NCBI RefSeq assembly: GCF_001937445.1
Contig: NZ_MSKS01000011.1
Location: 1-64,000 of the forward strand
Direction: 5' to 3'
Length of the DNA: 64,000 nt
From: Actinomyces oris
GTDB lineage: Bacteria > Actinomycetota > Actinomycetes > Actinomycetales > Actinomycetaceae
Below, piece after piece: positions 37,482 through 47,306 of this stretch (position 1 is its first letter; every line of letters starts with the position of its first letter). Below the pieces are notes generated by a model. It had not been told where the DNA came from. It saw only the letters and a list, made by a program, of their open reading frames with translations, and made no database searches. A program made the position numbers and the translations under genes.

Positions 37482-37967
37482 CTATCTGCCACCGGTGAGA
37501 CGGCGCAGCACCCTCACCCGCGGGGACCACGTCGCGGGACGGACGACCGTGCCCGTGGTCTCACGTTCGGCGTTGTCAAAGAGGTCCTCGACGACGGCAT
37601 CGTGCAGGGGCTCAACCACGGCCGAGAACATGAGCCGCATGGCGCCACGGGTACGGCCGATGAGGACGTGGCGGATGCGGGTGCGTTTCTCGTCCAGGGC
37701 GTCGAGGCTCAGCTCGTGGGCACCGATGATCCCTGTTCGCGGACGGAAGGTGAACCGCACTCGCCGGCCGGGCTCGTACTCGCTGACGTAGTAGCGGATG
37801 GCTCCGTGGCCGCCGTCGGCTCCCAGCGCCAGTGGCCGGTCCAGGACCATCGGCGGCCAGTACCGCGAGGGCCAGAGTCGATCGTCCTTCTGCCCAAGCC
37901 CGTTGAGCAGGGCGCCCAGGGGCTCGAGCGAAGCGTTGATGACGCGTTCGTGAACGTTGCGGATCAT
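37482..37967 (-). CDS. SRPBCC (START-like) family protein
   Basis: A 161-residue protein with the look of the SRPBCC fold: MIRNVHERVINASLEPL as first strand and helix, then repeated strands (RYYVSEYEPGRRVRFTF), and a long C-terminal helix ending in an Arg-rich tail. Such proteins bind hydrophobic ligands or act in polyketide-like pathways. Nothing here points to a particular one. The start is ATG at 37967, after GGAGGAG. It is separated from its neighbours by gaps without operon signs. Confidence 0.7.
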   Translation of the reverse strand: MIRNVHERVINASLEPLGALLNGLGQKDDRLWPSRYWPPMVLDRPLALGADGGHGAIRYYVSEYEPGRRVRFTFRPRTGIIGAHELSLDALDEKRTRIRHVLIGRTRGAMRLMFSAVVEPLHDAVVEDLFDNAERETTGTVVRPATWSPRVRVLRRLTGGR

Positions 37968-38106
37968 GGGTGCTCCTCCACGGTTATCGCATGGCTGCCG
38001 CACAGTTGTCGGCTGCTTGTCCAACAGGATCGCACCCGACCATGAGATCACACGGGACCGCGGCCCGCCGCAGCGAAGCGCACCCGGCCCACCCAGGGCG
38101 ATCAGC

Positions 38107-38751
38107 TCACAGGTGCAGGAGCATGCGGGCGTTGCCCAGGGTATTGGGCTTGACCCGGGCCAGGTCGAGGAACTCAGCCAGGCCGTCGTCGTGAGAGCGC
38201 AGCATCTCGGCGAAGACGTCCATACCCACCGGGGTGCCCTCGATGGGCACGAAGCCGTGGGCCCCGAAGAAGGGCTCCTCGAAGGTCAGGCAGAACACCC
38301 GCTTGAGCCCCATCTCCCGGGCCTGCGCGATGAGCTCACGCAGGATGGCCGAGCCCAGTCCGGTCCCCACGGCGTCGGGGTGGACGGCCAGGGTACGCAC
38401 CTCGGCGAGGTCATCCCACATGACGTGCAACGCCCCACAGCCCACGATCCTGGGCTCGGCCGGCGCCTCTCCGCCGTCTGCCCCACCGGTCCCGGCGTCG
38501 CCGGGGATCTCCTCGGCGACGATGAACTCCTGGATGTCCTCGAAGTAGGAGATGAGGTCCTTGGAGACCAGGACGCGCCGCTCGGCGTAGGGACGCACCA
38601 GCTCAGCGATGGGGCGCACGTCCGCCGGGCGCGCCGGGCGCAGGACGCGGCGGGAGTCGTCGACCCCGTAGACCTCGGCCCGACGTGTCGTCCGGCCGGC
38701 GAGCAGGTGTTCATGTGTCATGACAGCAGTGCTGTTCATCGTTGTCCGCAT
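38107..38751 (-). CDS. argA: Amino-acid N-acetyltransferase (N-acetylglutamate synthase), GNAT type
   Basis: A GNAT protein of about 214 residues, resembling the short mycobacterial N-acetylglutamate synthase. The family core VRTLAVHPDAVGTGLGSAIL binds acetyl-CoA. CGALHVMWDDLAEVR and FGAHGFVPIEGTPV match that branch, and EFLDLARVKPNTLGNARML ends the protein. It would begin arginine biosynthesis by acetylating glutamate. No other arg gene is adjacent. Starts at 38751, 38739 and 38721 are all possible, and none has a clear ribosome binding site. Confidence 0.85.
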   Translation of the reverse strand: MRTTMNSTAVMTHEHLLAGRTTRRAEVYGVDDSRRVLRPARPADVRPIAELVRPYAERRVLVSKDLISYFEDIQEFIVAEEIPGDAGTGGADGGEAPAEPRIVGCGALHVMWDDLAEVRTLAVHPDAVGTGLGSAILRELIAQAREMGLKRVFCLTFEEPFFGAHGFVPIEGTPVGMDVFAEMLRSHDDGLAEFLDLARVKPNTLGNARMLLHL

Positions 38752-38866
38752 TCAGTTAGGGCTCAGTTCTGGTCTTGGGCCCCGTGAGCCGGCGTTCCAC
38801 CGGCGACGCCGGAGCCGCGAGCAGACCGCAGCGCGATCCGGGCCCACATCCTGCCACGTTCGCGGT

Positions 38867-40012
38867 TCATCGAGAACCGCCTCCCGTCTGGCCCCGGACC
38901 TCGGCGAGCTCCAGGACGGCGCGGGCGGTGGCGTCGTCGACGATGAGATCGGTGGCGGTCCGGGCGCGCAGCGCGGCCAGCAGGGCACGGGCCTTGCCGG
39001 TTCCCGCGGCCACGCACAGACGGCGCGGAATCCGGGCGAGCTGGGCGGGAGTCGGGCCGGTGGCCCGGGCGTTGAGGGTGACGTCGCGCCAGGAGCCGTC
39101 GGCACGCAGCAGGACGGTGCACACGTCCCCCACCACGTTCTGGCGGCGCAGGACGGCCTGGTCCCGGGCCGTGAGGTGGCCACCCTCATAGACCTGGGAG
39201 GGCAGGGCCCCGTTGAGGGCATCGAGGGCGCCGACGCCGAAGACGGCCAGGCTCGCGCGCCGCGCCACCGACAGGACCCGCTTGACCGAGCGCTCCGACC
39301 ACATGGCCTCACGGGCGGCCACATGGTCGAAGAAGGCCGGCACCGGGAAGGAGATCGTGCGAGCCCCCAGCGACATGCGCATCTGGGAGAGCACCTCACC
39401 GGCGCTGGGCCCCTCACGCATGGGATCCGAGGCGCCGTTGAGCTGGACGACGGTCAGCCCCGGAACGGGCCGCGAGGGCAGGGCGGCGCTGACCTCCGAC
39501 ATGGTGGTGCCCCAGGCGACACCGACGACGACGCCTCCTGCGCCGACGTCCCGGCCCGCCCCGCCGGCCGCGCCGCGGTTCTCGCCCTCGGGGCCACCCG
39601 ACTCAGGCGCACCGGCGCCTTCGGCCCCGCCCTGCTCGGCCAGGGCCCCGATGAGGTCGACCATGTGCGCGGCGGCGACGGAGGCGACCTGCTGGAGGCG
39701 GTGGATCTCCGTGGTGCCCTCGCGCACCGGGACGATATGCGTGCGGACCCCGAAGACCTGCGCCATCCGCCCCTCCAGGGAGCCGGCGCCACCGGGCTGG
39801 ACCAGGCTGACCCGCACGACCCCCTCCTGGCGGGCACGCGCCAGGAGCCGGGAGACGGTGGAGCGGGACACCCCCAGGTGGTGGGCGATCACCTCCATCG
39901 TCTCGCCCTGGACGTAGTACATGGAGGCCGCCTCGTAGGCGCGCAGGAGGCCACCGGGGTCGGCGGTACTCGCCGCGCCCCCGACGGCGTCAGAAGCGGT
40001 TCTGCCAGTCAC
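38867..40012 (-). CDS. SorC-family sugar-sensing transcriptional regulator
   Basis: A 381-residue regulator. The N-terminal HTH (MEVIAHHLGVSRSTVSRLLARARQEGVV, about 38-66) is followed by a SorC/DeoR-like sugar-phosphate domain with GVAWGTTMSEV and FGVGALDALNGALP. An Ala/Gly-rich insertion of about 35 residues sits between them. It is divergent from glpD with a 377-base gap containing two palindromes. That suggests that it controls the glp genes, in place of the DeoR-type GlpR. The effector is probably a triose or polyol phosphate. It may also bind its own promoter. Confidence 0.87.
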   Translation of the reverse strand: MTGRTASDAVGGAASTADPGGLLRAYEAASMYYVQGETMEVIAHHLGVSRSTVSRLLARARQEGVVRVSLVQPGGAGSLEGRMAQVFGVRTHIVPVREGTTEIHRLQQVASVAAAHMVDLIGALAEQGGAEGAGAPESGGPEGENRGAAGGAGRDVGAGGVVVGVAWGTTMSEVSAALPSRPVPGLTVVQLNGASDPMREGPSAGEVLSQMRMSLGARTISFPVPAFFDHVAAREAMWSERSVKRVLSVARRASLAVFGVGALDALNGALPSQVYEGGHLTARDQAVLRRQNVVGDVCTVLLRADGSWRDVTLNARATGPTPAQLARIPRRLCVAAGTGKARALLAALRARTATDLIVDDATARAVLELAEVRGQTGGGSR

Positions 40013-40172
40013 GTCATCCTCCTTCTCCTCTTATCGACGACGGCGGCGTTCCACACAGCCGTCCCGTGCGGCGGGAGGGCACGAGCCTCCCGGACACGAC
40101 ATCAGACGTCCCGGCGAGGAGGACTGTACGCACAGATCAGCGGACATTCTTGTGGATACCTCAAAAGCCGTC

Positions 40173-40186
40173 TGCACATTCGTGCA
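40173..40186. promoter_or_regulatory. Palindrome, possible SorC operator
   Basis: TGCAC-ATTC-GTGCA, 14 bases, in the gap between the SorC regulator and glpD. The half sites are exact inverted repeats separated by four bases. Confidence 0.4.
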
Positions 40187-40220
40187 CGCACCTTGCGCAT
40201 TCTCCCACACGCGGCGGACA

Positions 40221-40237
40221 GTGGTGTCCGACACCAC
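40221..40237. promoter_or_regulatory. Palindrome in the SorC-glpD gap
   Basis: GTGGTGTC-C-GACACCAC is a perfect inverted repeat around one base. It could be an operator or a small attenuating hairpin. The rest of the 377-base gap shows no gene. Confidence 0.4.
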
Positions 40238-40389
40238 AGACGGGCCGTGCGAGCGCGACGGAACACGTCGAGCCCCGGCGCCGGAAGCCGGGCCCCGACC
40301 TGCATCCGACCCGGCACCCCGGTCAACGCCGACCGGCCCCGCACAGCCTCACCAGTTTCGACCTCACGACACGTAGGAGCCCAGGAGCC

Positions 40390-42201
40390 ATGACCTCCAC
40401 CCGCAAGCCCTCCTCCAAGAAGACCCCCTCCCGCAGCTCCGGCCCGGCCGGCCCCGCCGCCCCCTCCTACCCCGCACCCATCCAGGACACCGCGCTCAAC
40501 GCCGCCCAGCGCGAGCGCGCACTGGAGGAGATGACCTCGGCCGAGGGCCTGGACGTCCTCGTCGTCGGCGGAGGCGTCACCGGCGCCGGCATCGCCCTGG
40601 ACGCCGCGGCCCGCGGCCTGCGCACCGGCATCGTGGAGATGGGCGACTGGGCCTCGGGGACCTCCTCGTGGTCCTCCAAACTCGTCCACGGCGGCCTACG
40701 CTACCTCTACCAGCTCAACTTCGCCCTCGTGCACGAGGCCCTCACCGAGCGCGGCCGCCTGCTGAGCACCACCGCACCGCACCTGGTCAAGGCCCAGCCC
40801 TTCCTGTGGCCGCTCAAGCACCACTACGAGCGCTCCTACTCCGCCGTCGGCGTGGGCATGTACGACGCCCTGGCCCTGGCCGGCGCCCGCGGCCGCAAGA
40901 CCGTGCCGATCCAGCGTCACCTGGGCCGCAAGGGCACCTCCGCCCTGGCCCCCTCCCTGGACACCAGCGGCCTGGCCGGCTCCATCCGCTTCTTCGACGC
41001 CCGGGTCGACGACGCCCGCCTGGTCATCGACCTGGTGCGCACCGCCGTCGGCCTGGGGGCGCTGGCCGCCAACCGCACGAAGGTCACCGGCTTCCTCACC
41101 GACGAGCGCGGCCACGTCCACGGTGCCCGCGTCACCGACCTGGCCACCGGCACCGACCACGAGATCCGGGCCAAGCGCACCATCAACGCCGCCGGCGTGT
41201 GGACCGAGGACGTCCAGGACCTGGCCACCGACGCGGGCGGCCTGAAGGTCCTGGCCTCCAAGGGCATCCACATCGTGGTCCCCAAGGAGGCCATCGACGC
41301 CGAGACCGGCGTCTTCCTGCGCACCGAGAAGTCCGTCCTGTTCATCATCCCCTGGCCCGAGTACTGGGTCATCGGCACCACCGACACCCCCTGGGACCTG
41401 GACGTCTCCAAGCCCGTGGCCACCGCCGCCGACGTCGACTACATCCTCGAGCACGCCAACTCCGTGCTGTCGCGGCCCATCACCCGCGATGACATCATCG
41501 GCGTCTACGCGGGCCTGCGCCCCCTGCTCCAGCCCAAGCTCAAGCCGGGCGCTCAGGCCGCCTCCACGAAGGTCTCCCGTGAGCACACGGTCACCCGGAT
41601 CGCCCCGGGGCTGACCGCCATCGCCGGCGGTAAGCTGACCACCTACCGGGTCATGGCCTCCGACGCCGTCGACCACGCCCTGGGCGAGGCCCTGTCCCAC
41701 GCCCACCCCTGCGCCACGCAGGAGCTGCCCCTGGTGGGTGCGGCCGGCTACCACGCCCTGGCCAAGCGGGCCGGGCGGATCGCCGGTGAGCGCGGCTGGA
41801 CCCTGGAGAGGGTCACTCACCTGCTGGACCGCTACGGCGACGAGACCCCTGCCCTGTTGGAGGCCATCGACGCCGCCGATCCCGAGGAGCGTCTGGGCGA
41901 GCCGCTGGCGGAGGCCCCCACCTACCTGCGCGCCGAGGTCGTCTGGGCCGTCACCCACGAGGGCGCCGAGAGCCTCGACGACGTCCTGCTGCGCCGCGTG
42001 CGCCTGGACCTCTCGCACCGCGACCGGGGCCTGGCCGCCGCCGACGAGATCCTGGCGATCATGGCACCGCTGCTGAACTGGTCGGACAAGGACGTCGCCG
42101 CCCAGAAGGAGGCCTACGCTCAGCGCGTGGCCCAGATCGCGGCGGCCGAGGCCGAGCTGACCGACGCCGCCGCGGTGGCGCACATCACTGAGCCGATCTA
42201 G
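40390..42201 (+). CDS. glpD: Glycerol-3-phosphate dehydrogenase, FAD-dependent
   Basis: Membrane-associated flavoenzyme that oxidises glycerol-3-phosphate to dihydroxyacetone phosphate and feeds electrons to quinone. It has 603 residues. The N-terminal 45 residues are basic and Ser/Pro-rich; the FAD fold then begins with VLVVGGGVTGAGIALDAAARG. TSSWSSKLVHGGLRYL and GGKLTTYRVMA are conserved blocks. The C-terminal cap domain is present. ATG at 40390 follows AGGAG. It is first in glpD-glpF-glpK, 171 bases ahead of glpF. Confidence 0.95.
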   Translation: MTSTRKPSSKKTPSRSSGPAGPAAPSYPAPIQDTALNAAQRERALEEMTSAEGLDVLVVGGGVTGAGIALDAAARGLRTGIVEMGDWASGTSSWSSKLVHGGLRYLYQLNFALVHEALTERGRLLSTTAPHLVKAQPFLWPLKHHYERSYSAVGVGMYDALALAGARGRKTVPIQRHLGRKGTSALAPSLDTSGLAGSIRFFDARVDDARLVIDLVRTAVGLGALAANRTKVTGFLTDERGHVHGARVTDLATGTDHEIRAKRTINAAGVWTEDVQDLATDAGGLKVLASKGIHIVVPKEAIDAETGVFLRTEKSVLFIIPWPEYWVIGTTDTPWDLDVSKPVATAADVDYILEHANSVLSRPITRDDIIGVYAGLRPLLQPKLKPGAQAASTKVSREHTVTRIAPGLTAIAGGKLTTYRVMASDAVDHALGEALSHAHPCATQELPLVGAAGYHALAKRAGRIAGERGWTLERVTHLLDRYGDETPALLEAIDAADPEERLGEPLAEAPTYLRAEVVWAVTHEGAESLDDVLLRRVRLDLSHRDRGLAAADEILAIMAPLLNWSDKDVAAQKEAYAQRVAQIAAAEAELTDAAAVAHITEPI

Positions 42202-42372
42202 TCTCCTATGGGCCGAGCGGACCGCACCCGGTGCCGCTCGACCCACAGGCTCCCCGCGGTGCCCGCAGATTCCGGCGGAGGCGGGCACCGCGACCACCCA
42301 ACCACCGCCGACGAACCGGACCTCGCAGTCCCGATTGAACCCGCACACCGTCGTGCAGAAAGAGAGCCGCAC

Positions 42373-43113
42373 ATGTCTGCGAGCCTGACCCAGATCTTCG
42401 CCTCGGAGGCCCTGGGGACATTCCTTCTCATCCTTCTGGGCTGCGGCGTCGTCGCCGGTGTCGCGCTGCCCGGCTCCAAGGCCAAGGACGGCGGCTGGAT
42501 CGTCATCACCATGGCCTGGGGTCTGGCGGTCTTCGTGGGCGTCTACGCCGCCTACAAGACCGGCGCACACCTCAACCCGGCCGTCACCATCGGTCTGGCG
42601 GTCGCCGGACGGGACCTGGCCGAGGGAATCCCCGCCTCGGCGACCACCATCCTGGTTTACTTCGCCGCCCAGATGGTGGGCGCCATCCTGGGCGCCACCG
42701 CCGTGTGGCTGTCCTACAAGAAGCAGTTCGACCAGAAGGCCGACGCCGCCGCCAAGCTCGGCGTGTTCGCCACTGGCCCGGCGGTGCGCTCCTACGGATG
42801 GAACGTCGTGACCGAGGCCGTGGGCACCTTCGTGCTGCTGGCCTGGATCATCGCCTCGGGCAAGACCCCCTCGGGCCTGGGCCCGCTGGCCGTGGCCCTG
42901 GTCATCGTCGTCATCGGTCTGAGCCTGGGCGGCCCCACCGGCTACGCCATCAACCCGGCCCGTGACCTGGGCCCGCGCATCGCACACGCCCTCCTGCCGA
43001 TCCCCGGCAAGGGCGACTCGGACTGGGCCTACTCCTGGGTCCCGGTCGTCGGCCCGATCATCGGCGCCGTCGCCGCCGGGCTCATCGTCCCCCACATCGC
43101 CGGACTGTTCTGA
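42373..43113 (+). CDS. glpF: Glycerol facilitator (aquaglyceroporin)
   Basis: MIP-family channel of 246 residues with six membrane helices. HLNPAVTIGLA and the second half-helix motif INPARDLGPR (NPARD marks glycerol facilitators over water channels) are both present. The start at 42373 follows AAAGAGAG. It sits between the dehydrogenase and the kinase genes, so glycerol enters, is phosphorylated by GlpK and oxidised by GlpD. Confidence 0.95.
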   Translation: MSASLTQIFASEALGTFLLILLGCGVVAGVALPGSKAKDGGWIVITMAWGLAVFVGVYAAYKTGAHLNPAVTIGLAVAGRDLAEGIPASATTILVYFAAQMVGAILGATAVWLSYKKQFDQKADAAAKLGVFATGPAVRSYGWNVVTEAVGTFVLLAWIIASGKTPSGLGPLAVALVIVVIGLSLGGPTGYAINPARDLGPRIAHALLPIPGKGDSDWAYSWVPVVGPIIGAVAAGLIVPHIAGLF

Positions 43114-43174
43114 GCCCGGCTCCTCCCCTCATACACAGTCACAGCCCCTCACAACGCAGTGAAAGGACATTTCC

Positions 43175-44722
43175 TTGAGCCCCAACAGCACAGCTGACAG
43201 CGACGAGAAGAAGTACGTCCTGGCCATCGACCAGGGCACGACCTCCTCACGCGCCATCCTGTTCAACCACGACGGCGAGATCGTCGCCGTCGACCAGAAG
43301 GAGCACGAGCAGATCTTCCCGCGTGCCGGCTGGGTCGAGCACGACGCGAACGAGATCTGGGACAACATCCGCTCCGTCGTCGGCGAGGTGCTCGCCAAGG
43401 CACAGATCAACCGCCACGAGATCGCCTCGGTGGGCATCACCAACCAGCGTGAGAGCGCCGTCGTGTGGGACAAGAACACCGGCGAGCCCGTCTACAACGT
43501 CATCGTCTGGCAGGACACCCGCACCCAGAAGGTCTGCGACCGCCTGGCCGGCGAGGACGGCCCGGACAAGTACAAGGACCGCGTCGGCCTGGGACTGGCC
43601 ACCTACTTCGCCGGCCCCAAGGTCGCCTGGATCCTGGAGAACGTCGCGGGCGCCCGCGAGCGCGCCGAGGCCGGCGACCTCCTCATGGGCACCATGGACA
43701 CCTGGACGCTGTGGAACCTCACCGGCGGGGTCAACGGCGGGGTGCACGCCACGGACGTCACCAACGCCTCGCGCACGATGCTCATGAACATCGACACCCT
43801 GGACTGGAACCCCGAGATCTGCGCGGACATGGGCATCCCCGTCTCCATGCTCCCCGAGATCCGTCCCTCCTCGGGCGTCTTCGGATACGGCCGCAAGAAC
43901 GGTCTGCTGGTGGACACCCCCATCAGCGGCATCCTCGGCGACCAGCAGGCGGCCACCTTCGGGCAGGCCTGCTTCGAGAAGGGCCAGGCCAAGAACACCT
44001 ACGGCACCGGCTGCTTCATGCTCATGAACACGGGCACCACCCCGGTGCGCAGTGAGAACGGGCTGCTGACCACCGTGTGCTACCAGATCGGGGACGAGCC
44101 GGCCGTCTACGCCCTGGAGGGCTCGATCGCCGTGGCCGGCTCGCTGGTGCAGTGGCTGCGCGACAACCTGGGCATCATCGCCGACTCCAAGGACATCGAG
44201 GCCCTGGCCTCCAGCGTCGAGGACAACGGCGGGGCCTACTTCGTGCCGGCCTTCTCCGGACTGTTCGCCCCGCACTGGCGCCCTGACGCCCGCGGCGCCC
44301 TGGTGGGTCTGACCCGTTACGTCAACAAGGCGCACATCGCCCGGGCCGTGGAGGAGTCGACTGCCTACCAGACCCGCGAGGTCCTCGAGGCCATGAATGC
44401 CGACTCAGGGCAGGCCCTGACCGAGCTCAAGGTCGACGGCGGCATGACCCGCGACGAGCTGCTCATGCAGTTCCAGGCCGACCAGGTGGGTGTGCCCGTG
44501 GTGCGCCCGAAGGTCGCCGAGACCACGGCGCTGGGGGCCGCCTACGCCTCCGGTATCGCGGTGGGCTTCTGGTCGGGCACCCAGGACGTCATTGACAACT
44601 GGGCCGAGGACAAGCGCTGGGAGCCGACCATGGAGGAGGCCGAGCGCGAGCGGCTCTTCCGCAACTGGAACAAGGCCGTCCAGCGCACCCTGGACTGGGT
44701 CGATGAGGACGTGATCGAGTAG
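43175..44722 (+). CDS. glpK: Glycerol kinase
   Basis: ATP-dependent kinase making glycerol-3-phosphate. The 515 residues have the FGGY signatures: [15 protein letters not shown] at the start, [13 protein letters not shown] at about 255, and the C-terminal [15 protein letters not shown]. The start is TTG at 43175, with AAAGGA 8 bases upstream; no ATG fits. It ends the glp operon, with a strong terminator 67 bases beyond. Confidence 0.97.
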   Translation: MSPNSTADSDEKKYVLAIDQGTTSSRAILFNHDGEIVAVDQKEHEQIFPRAGWVEHDANEIWDNIRSVVGEVLAKAQINRHEIASVGITNQRESAVVWDKNTGEPVYNVIVWQDTRTQKVCDRLAGEDGPDKYKDRVGLGLATYFAGPKVAWILENVAGARERAEAGDLLMGTMDTWTLWNLTGGVNGGVHATDVTNASRTMLMNIDTLDWNPEICADMGIPVSMLPEIRPSSGVFGYGRKNGLLVDTPISGILGDQQAATFGQACFEKGQAKNTYGTGCFMLMNTGTTPVRSENGLLTTVCYQIGDEPAVYALEGSIAVAGSLVQWLRDNLGIIADSKDIEALASSVEDNGGAYFVPAFSGLFAPHWRPDARGALVGLTRYVNKAHIARAVEESTAYQTREVLEAMNADSGQALTELKVDGGMTRDELLMQFQADQVGVPVVRPKVAETTALGAAYASGIAVGFWSGTQDVIDNWAEDKRWEPTMEEAERERLFRNWNKAVQRTLDWVDEDVIE

Positions 44723-44789
44723 GGACCGCGTTCGGCAGAGCTCATGCGGTGGTCGCCGGCTTAGCCGCCGCCTGAGTTCCCAGTATCCC

Positions 44790-44837
44790 GGACGCCGCCG
44801 ACGGGCCCGCCTCCCCACGGGCCCGTCGGCGGCGTCC
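44790..44837 (+). terminator. Terminator of the glp operon
   Basis: Perfect 20-bp inverted repeat (44790-44809 with 44818-44837) and an 8-base loop, with TT after it. It is one of the longest stems in the window. Confidence 0.85.
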
Positions 44838-44956
44838 TTGCGCGTCACTAGTCCTCTCATACACTGTCGAGCCGCTTGAATGGCCGGTAGATTCCTGGGT
44901 GGCGCTCCCCGGCCCGCCCCGGGGAGTCCTTCCCGTCCCCTGCGAGGAGTCCCTGT

Positions 44957-47029
44957 ATGACGGCTCACCCACCCGCTGCCCACGTGTCCCCACCCGCCTC
45001 GGCACCATCGGCCTCGACGCCGGCACTGCCCGTCGATGCCTCCGACGAGCTCTCCGGTGCCGGCGGCACCACCGGTTCGGCCGGCGCCCCCGCGGGCGCA
45101 CGGATTCTCGAGCAGATCGAGTGGGCCGACGTCGTGCGCATCGCGGCGGTGGGCCTGGCGGCGCTGGGTGCCTGTATCGCGGAAGCGGCGGGCACGCCCG
45201 GCTGGGTGGTGGGCGCCGTCGGGGCGGTGGTGCTGGCGGTGGGCTGTTGGCCGCTCCTGATCGAGGCGGCGGGCGACCTGCGCAAGCGGCGCATGAGCAT
45301 GGAGCTCTCAATGCTGCTGGCCATCGTGGCGGCCGCCGCCATCGGCGAGTGGGTGACCGCCCTGGCCGTGACCGTCTTCGCGCTGTGCGCCGAGGTCCTG
45401 GAGGAGCTGTCCATGGATCGGGGGCGCGATGCCCTGACCGACCTCATGTCCTTCCTGCCGCAGACCGCGCGGGTGGTGGGAGCCCCCGAGGCCGCTGAGG
45501 CCGCTGATTCCGCCGAGTCCTCGCAGTCCTCCGGGGTCACTGAGGTCCCCCTGGACGAGGTGCGCCTGGGGCAGGTCATCGCCCTGAGTCCCGGGGGCCG
45601 GGTACCGGTCGACGGCGTCGTGCGCAGCGGCCGGGCCGACGTCGACCAGTCCCGGATCACCGGGGAGGCGCTGCCCGTGCCGGTCGGGCCGGGTGACCGG
45701 GTCCCGGCCGGCTCCATCACCCGCGGCGCCCTGGAGCTCGAGGTGGAGCGGGTCGGCGAGGAGTCCTCCTACGGGCGGATCGTGGCAGCGGTGCGTCACG
45801 CCCAGTCATCGCGCGCGCCGGTCCAGCGCCTGGCCGACCGGCTGGCGGCCCGCATCGTCTACCTGGCCCTGGCGGCGGCCCTGGTCACCTTCCTGGTCAC
45901 CCGGGACGTGCGGGCCACGATCTCGGTCATCATCGTGGCCGGGGCCTGCGGGGTGGCCGCGGGCACTCCCCTGGCGGTTCTGGCGGCCATCGCCCGCGCC
46001 GCCCGCTGCGGGGCCTTCGTCAAGGACGGCACCCACCTGGAGCAGCTTTCCGCGGTGGACACGGTGGTGGTGGACAAGACCGGGACCCTCACCGTCGGGG
46101 AGCCCCGGGTCGTGAGCGTCCGCCCCACCGAGGCCGCCGCCGGGGAGGACGAGGTGCTGGCCCTGGCGGCCGCGGCGGAGTGGAACTCCGAGCACCCCAT
46201 CGGCCGGGCCATCTACGCCGAGGCCGCCGTGCGCGACCTGACAGTGCCGGTGCCCGGCGACGTCGCCTACTCCCCCGGAGCCGGCGTGAGCACCCACGTC
46301 GAAGGGCGCCGGATCACCGTGGGGCGCTGCCGGGGGCAGGGGCACCAACCGGGGCGGGACACTGACGGCTGCGGCGACGAGGCCGCCGCGAGCACCGAGT
46401 CCGACCCGGAGGCGCCGTCGGCCACCTCAGTGGTGGAGGTGCGGGCCGACGGACAGCTCCTGGGTACCATCGCCCTGGCCGACAGGCTGCGCCAAGGCGC
46501 GGCCACCGCCGTGCGGGACCTGGGTGATATGGGCCTGGAGATCCTCATGCTCACCGGTGACTCGGCCGCCTCCGCGCGCCATGTGGCCGGTCTGCTCGGC
46601 CTGAGCGAGGAGCAGGTGCGCGCCGACCTGCTGCCCACCGACAAGGAGGAGGTCATCGACTCACTGCGCCTGGCGGGCAAGCGGGTGGCCATGGTAGGCG
46701 ACGGCGTCAACGACGCCCCCGCCCTGGGCGCCGCCGACGTCGGCATCGCCATGGGCACCGGCACGGACGTGGCCCGCGAGGCCGGGGACGTGGTCCTCGT
46801 GGGCTCAGCCCCGGCCGACCTGGTCGAGACCGTGCGGGTGGCCCGCAGGGCCCGGCGCATCATCATGGTGAACTTCGTGGGCACAGTGGTGGTCGACGTC
46901 GTCGGCATGATCGCCGCCGGGCTGGGGCTGCTGGGGCCGGTGGCCGCGGCCCTCGTGCACGTCGTCTCCGAATCGGCCTTCATCCTCAACTCGGCCCGAC
47001 TGGTGCCCCGCCGCACCCGCAGGCGCTGA
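44957..47029 (+). CDS. P1B-type heavy-metal P-type ATPase lacking the CPC motif
   Basis: A 690-residue ATPase that likely moves a metal cation. DKTGTLT phosphorylation motif is at about 373, ITGEALPV at about 236, SEHPIGRAI (the HP motif) at about 415, and MVGDGVNDAPAL at about 578. The N-terminus lacks a metal-binding CxxC domain and instead has an Ala/Pro/Ser tail. The membrane site that is normally CPC reads GACGVAAGTPLAV (about 330-342), so the classical metal-coordinating cysteines are missing. The helix near the end (VHVVSESAFILNSARL) keeps His and Ser/Glu. It has its own start with AGGAG at 44945-44949. The cargo cannot be assigned. Confidence 0.85.
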   Translation: MTAHPPAAHVSPPASAPSASTPALPVDASDELSGAGGTTGSAGAPAGARILEQIEWADVVRIAAVGLAALGACIAEAAGTPGWVVGAVGAVVLAVGCWPLLIEAAGDLRKRRMSMELSMLLAIVAAAAIGEWVTALAVTVFALCAEVLEELSMDRGRDALTDLMSFLPQTARVVGAPEAAEAADSAESSQSSGVTEVPLDEVRLGQVIALSPGGRVPVDGVVRSGRADVDQSRITGEALPVPVGPGDRVPAGSITRGALELEVERVGEESSYGRIVAAVRHAQSSRAPVQRLADRLAARIVYLALAAALVTFLVTRDVRATISVIIVAGACGVAAGTPLAVLAAIARAARCGAFVKDGTHLEQLSAVDTVVVDKTGTLTVGEPRVVSVRPTEAAAGEDEVLALAAAAEWNSEHPIGRAIYAEAAVRDLTVPVPGDVAYSPGAGVSTHVEGRRITVGRCRGQGHQPGRDTDGCGDEAAASTESDPEAPSATSVVEVRADGQLLGTIALADRLRQGAATAVRDLGDMGLEILMLTGDSAASARHVAGLLGLSEEQVRADLLPTDKEEVIDSLRLAGKRVAMVGDGVNDAPALGAADVGIAMGTGTDVAREAGDVVLVGSAPADLVETVRVARRARRIIMVNFVGTVVVDVVGMIAAGLGLLGPVAAALVHVVSESAFILNSARLVPRRTRRR

Positions 47030-47306
47030 GTCGGCCGGCCACCGACGCGGTCCACGACGTCGGCTCCTCGTGCGCCCGTCTTGGAGCACCATGACGCTCC
47101 GAGCTGCTCCGGGCGCCACACCGCACCAGCCCGCTTTCACCCGGAAGGCCGCGCGAAAACGGCACGTGGCCGCCTATATAGTGCACAACTCACCGTCTCC
47201 ATGGCATGATCATTGGGCCTTAGTACCCAGGACGCAGCAGCGCGGCTGCCAGCCCGGCCCTGTTCGCGACCTGGACGACCCCATTAGTACTCACAGTGGA
47301 GTAGCC

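Noticed and set aside
40696-43095. A 799-codon open frame on the minus strand opposite glpD and glpF
   Set aside because: It is the mirror of highly biased GC-rich codons in the true genes. Its translation is Gly/Val/Asp/His-rich with no recognisable fold, and glpD and glpF on the plus strand are certain.
47201-47213. ATGATCAT upstream of the lactate permease as an LldR operator
   Set aside because: Short palindrome without the flanking bases expected for FadR/LldR-type regulators, and no such regulator gene is seen here.
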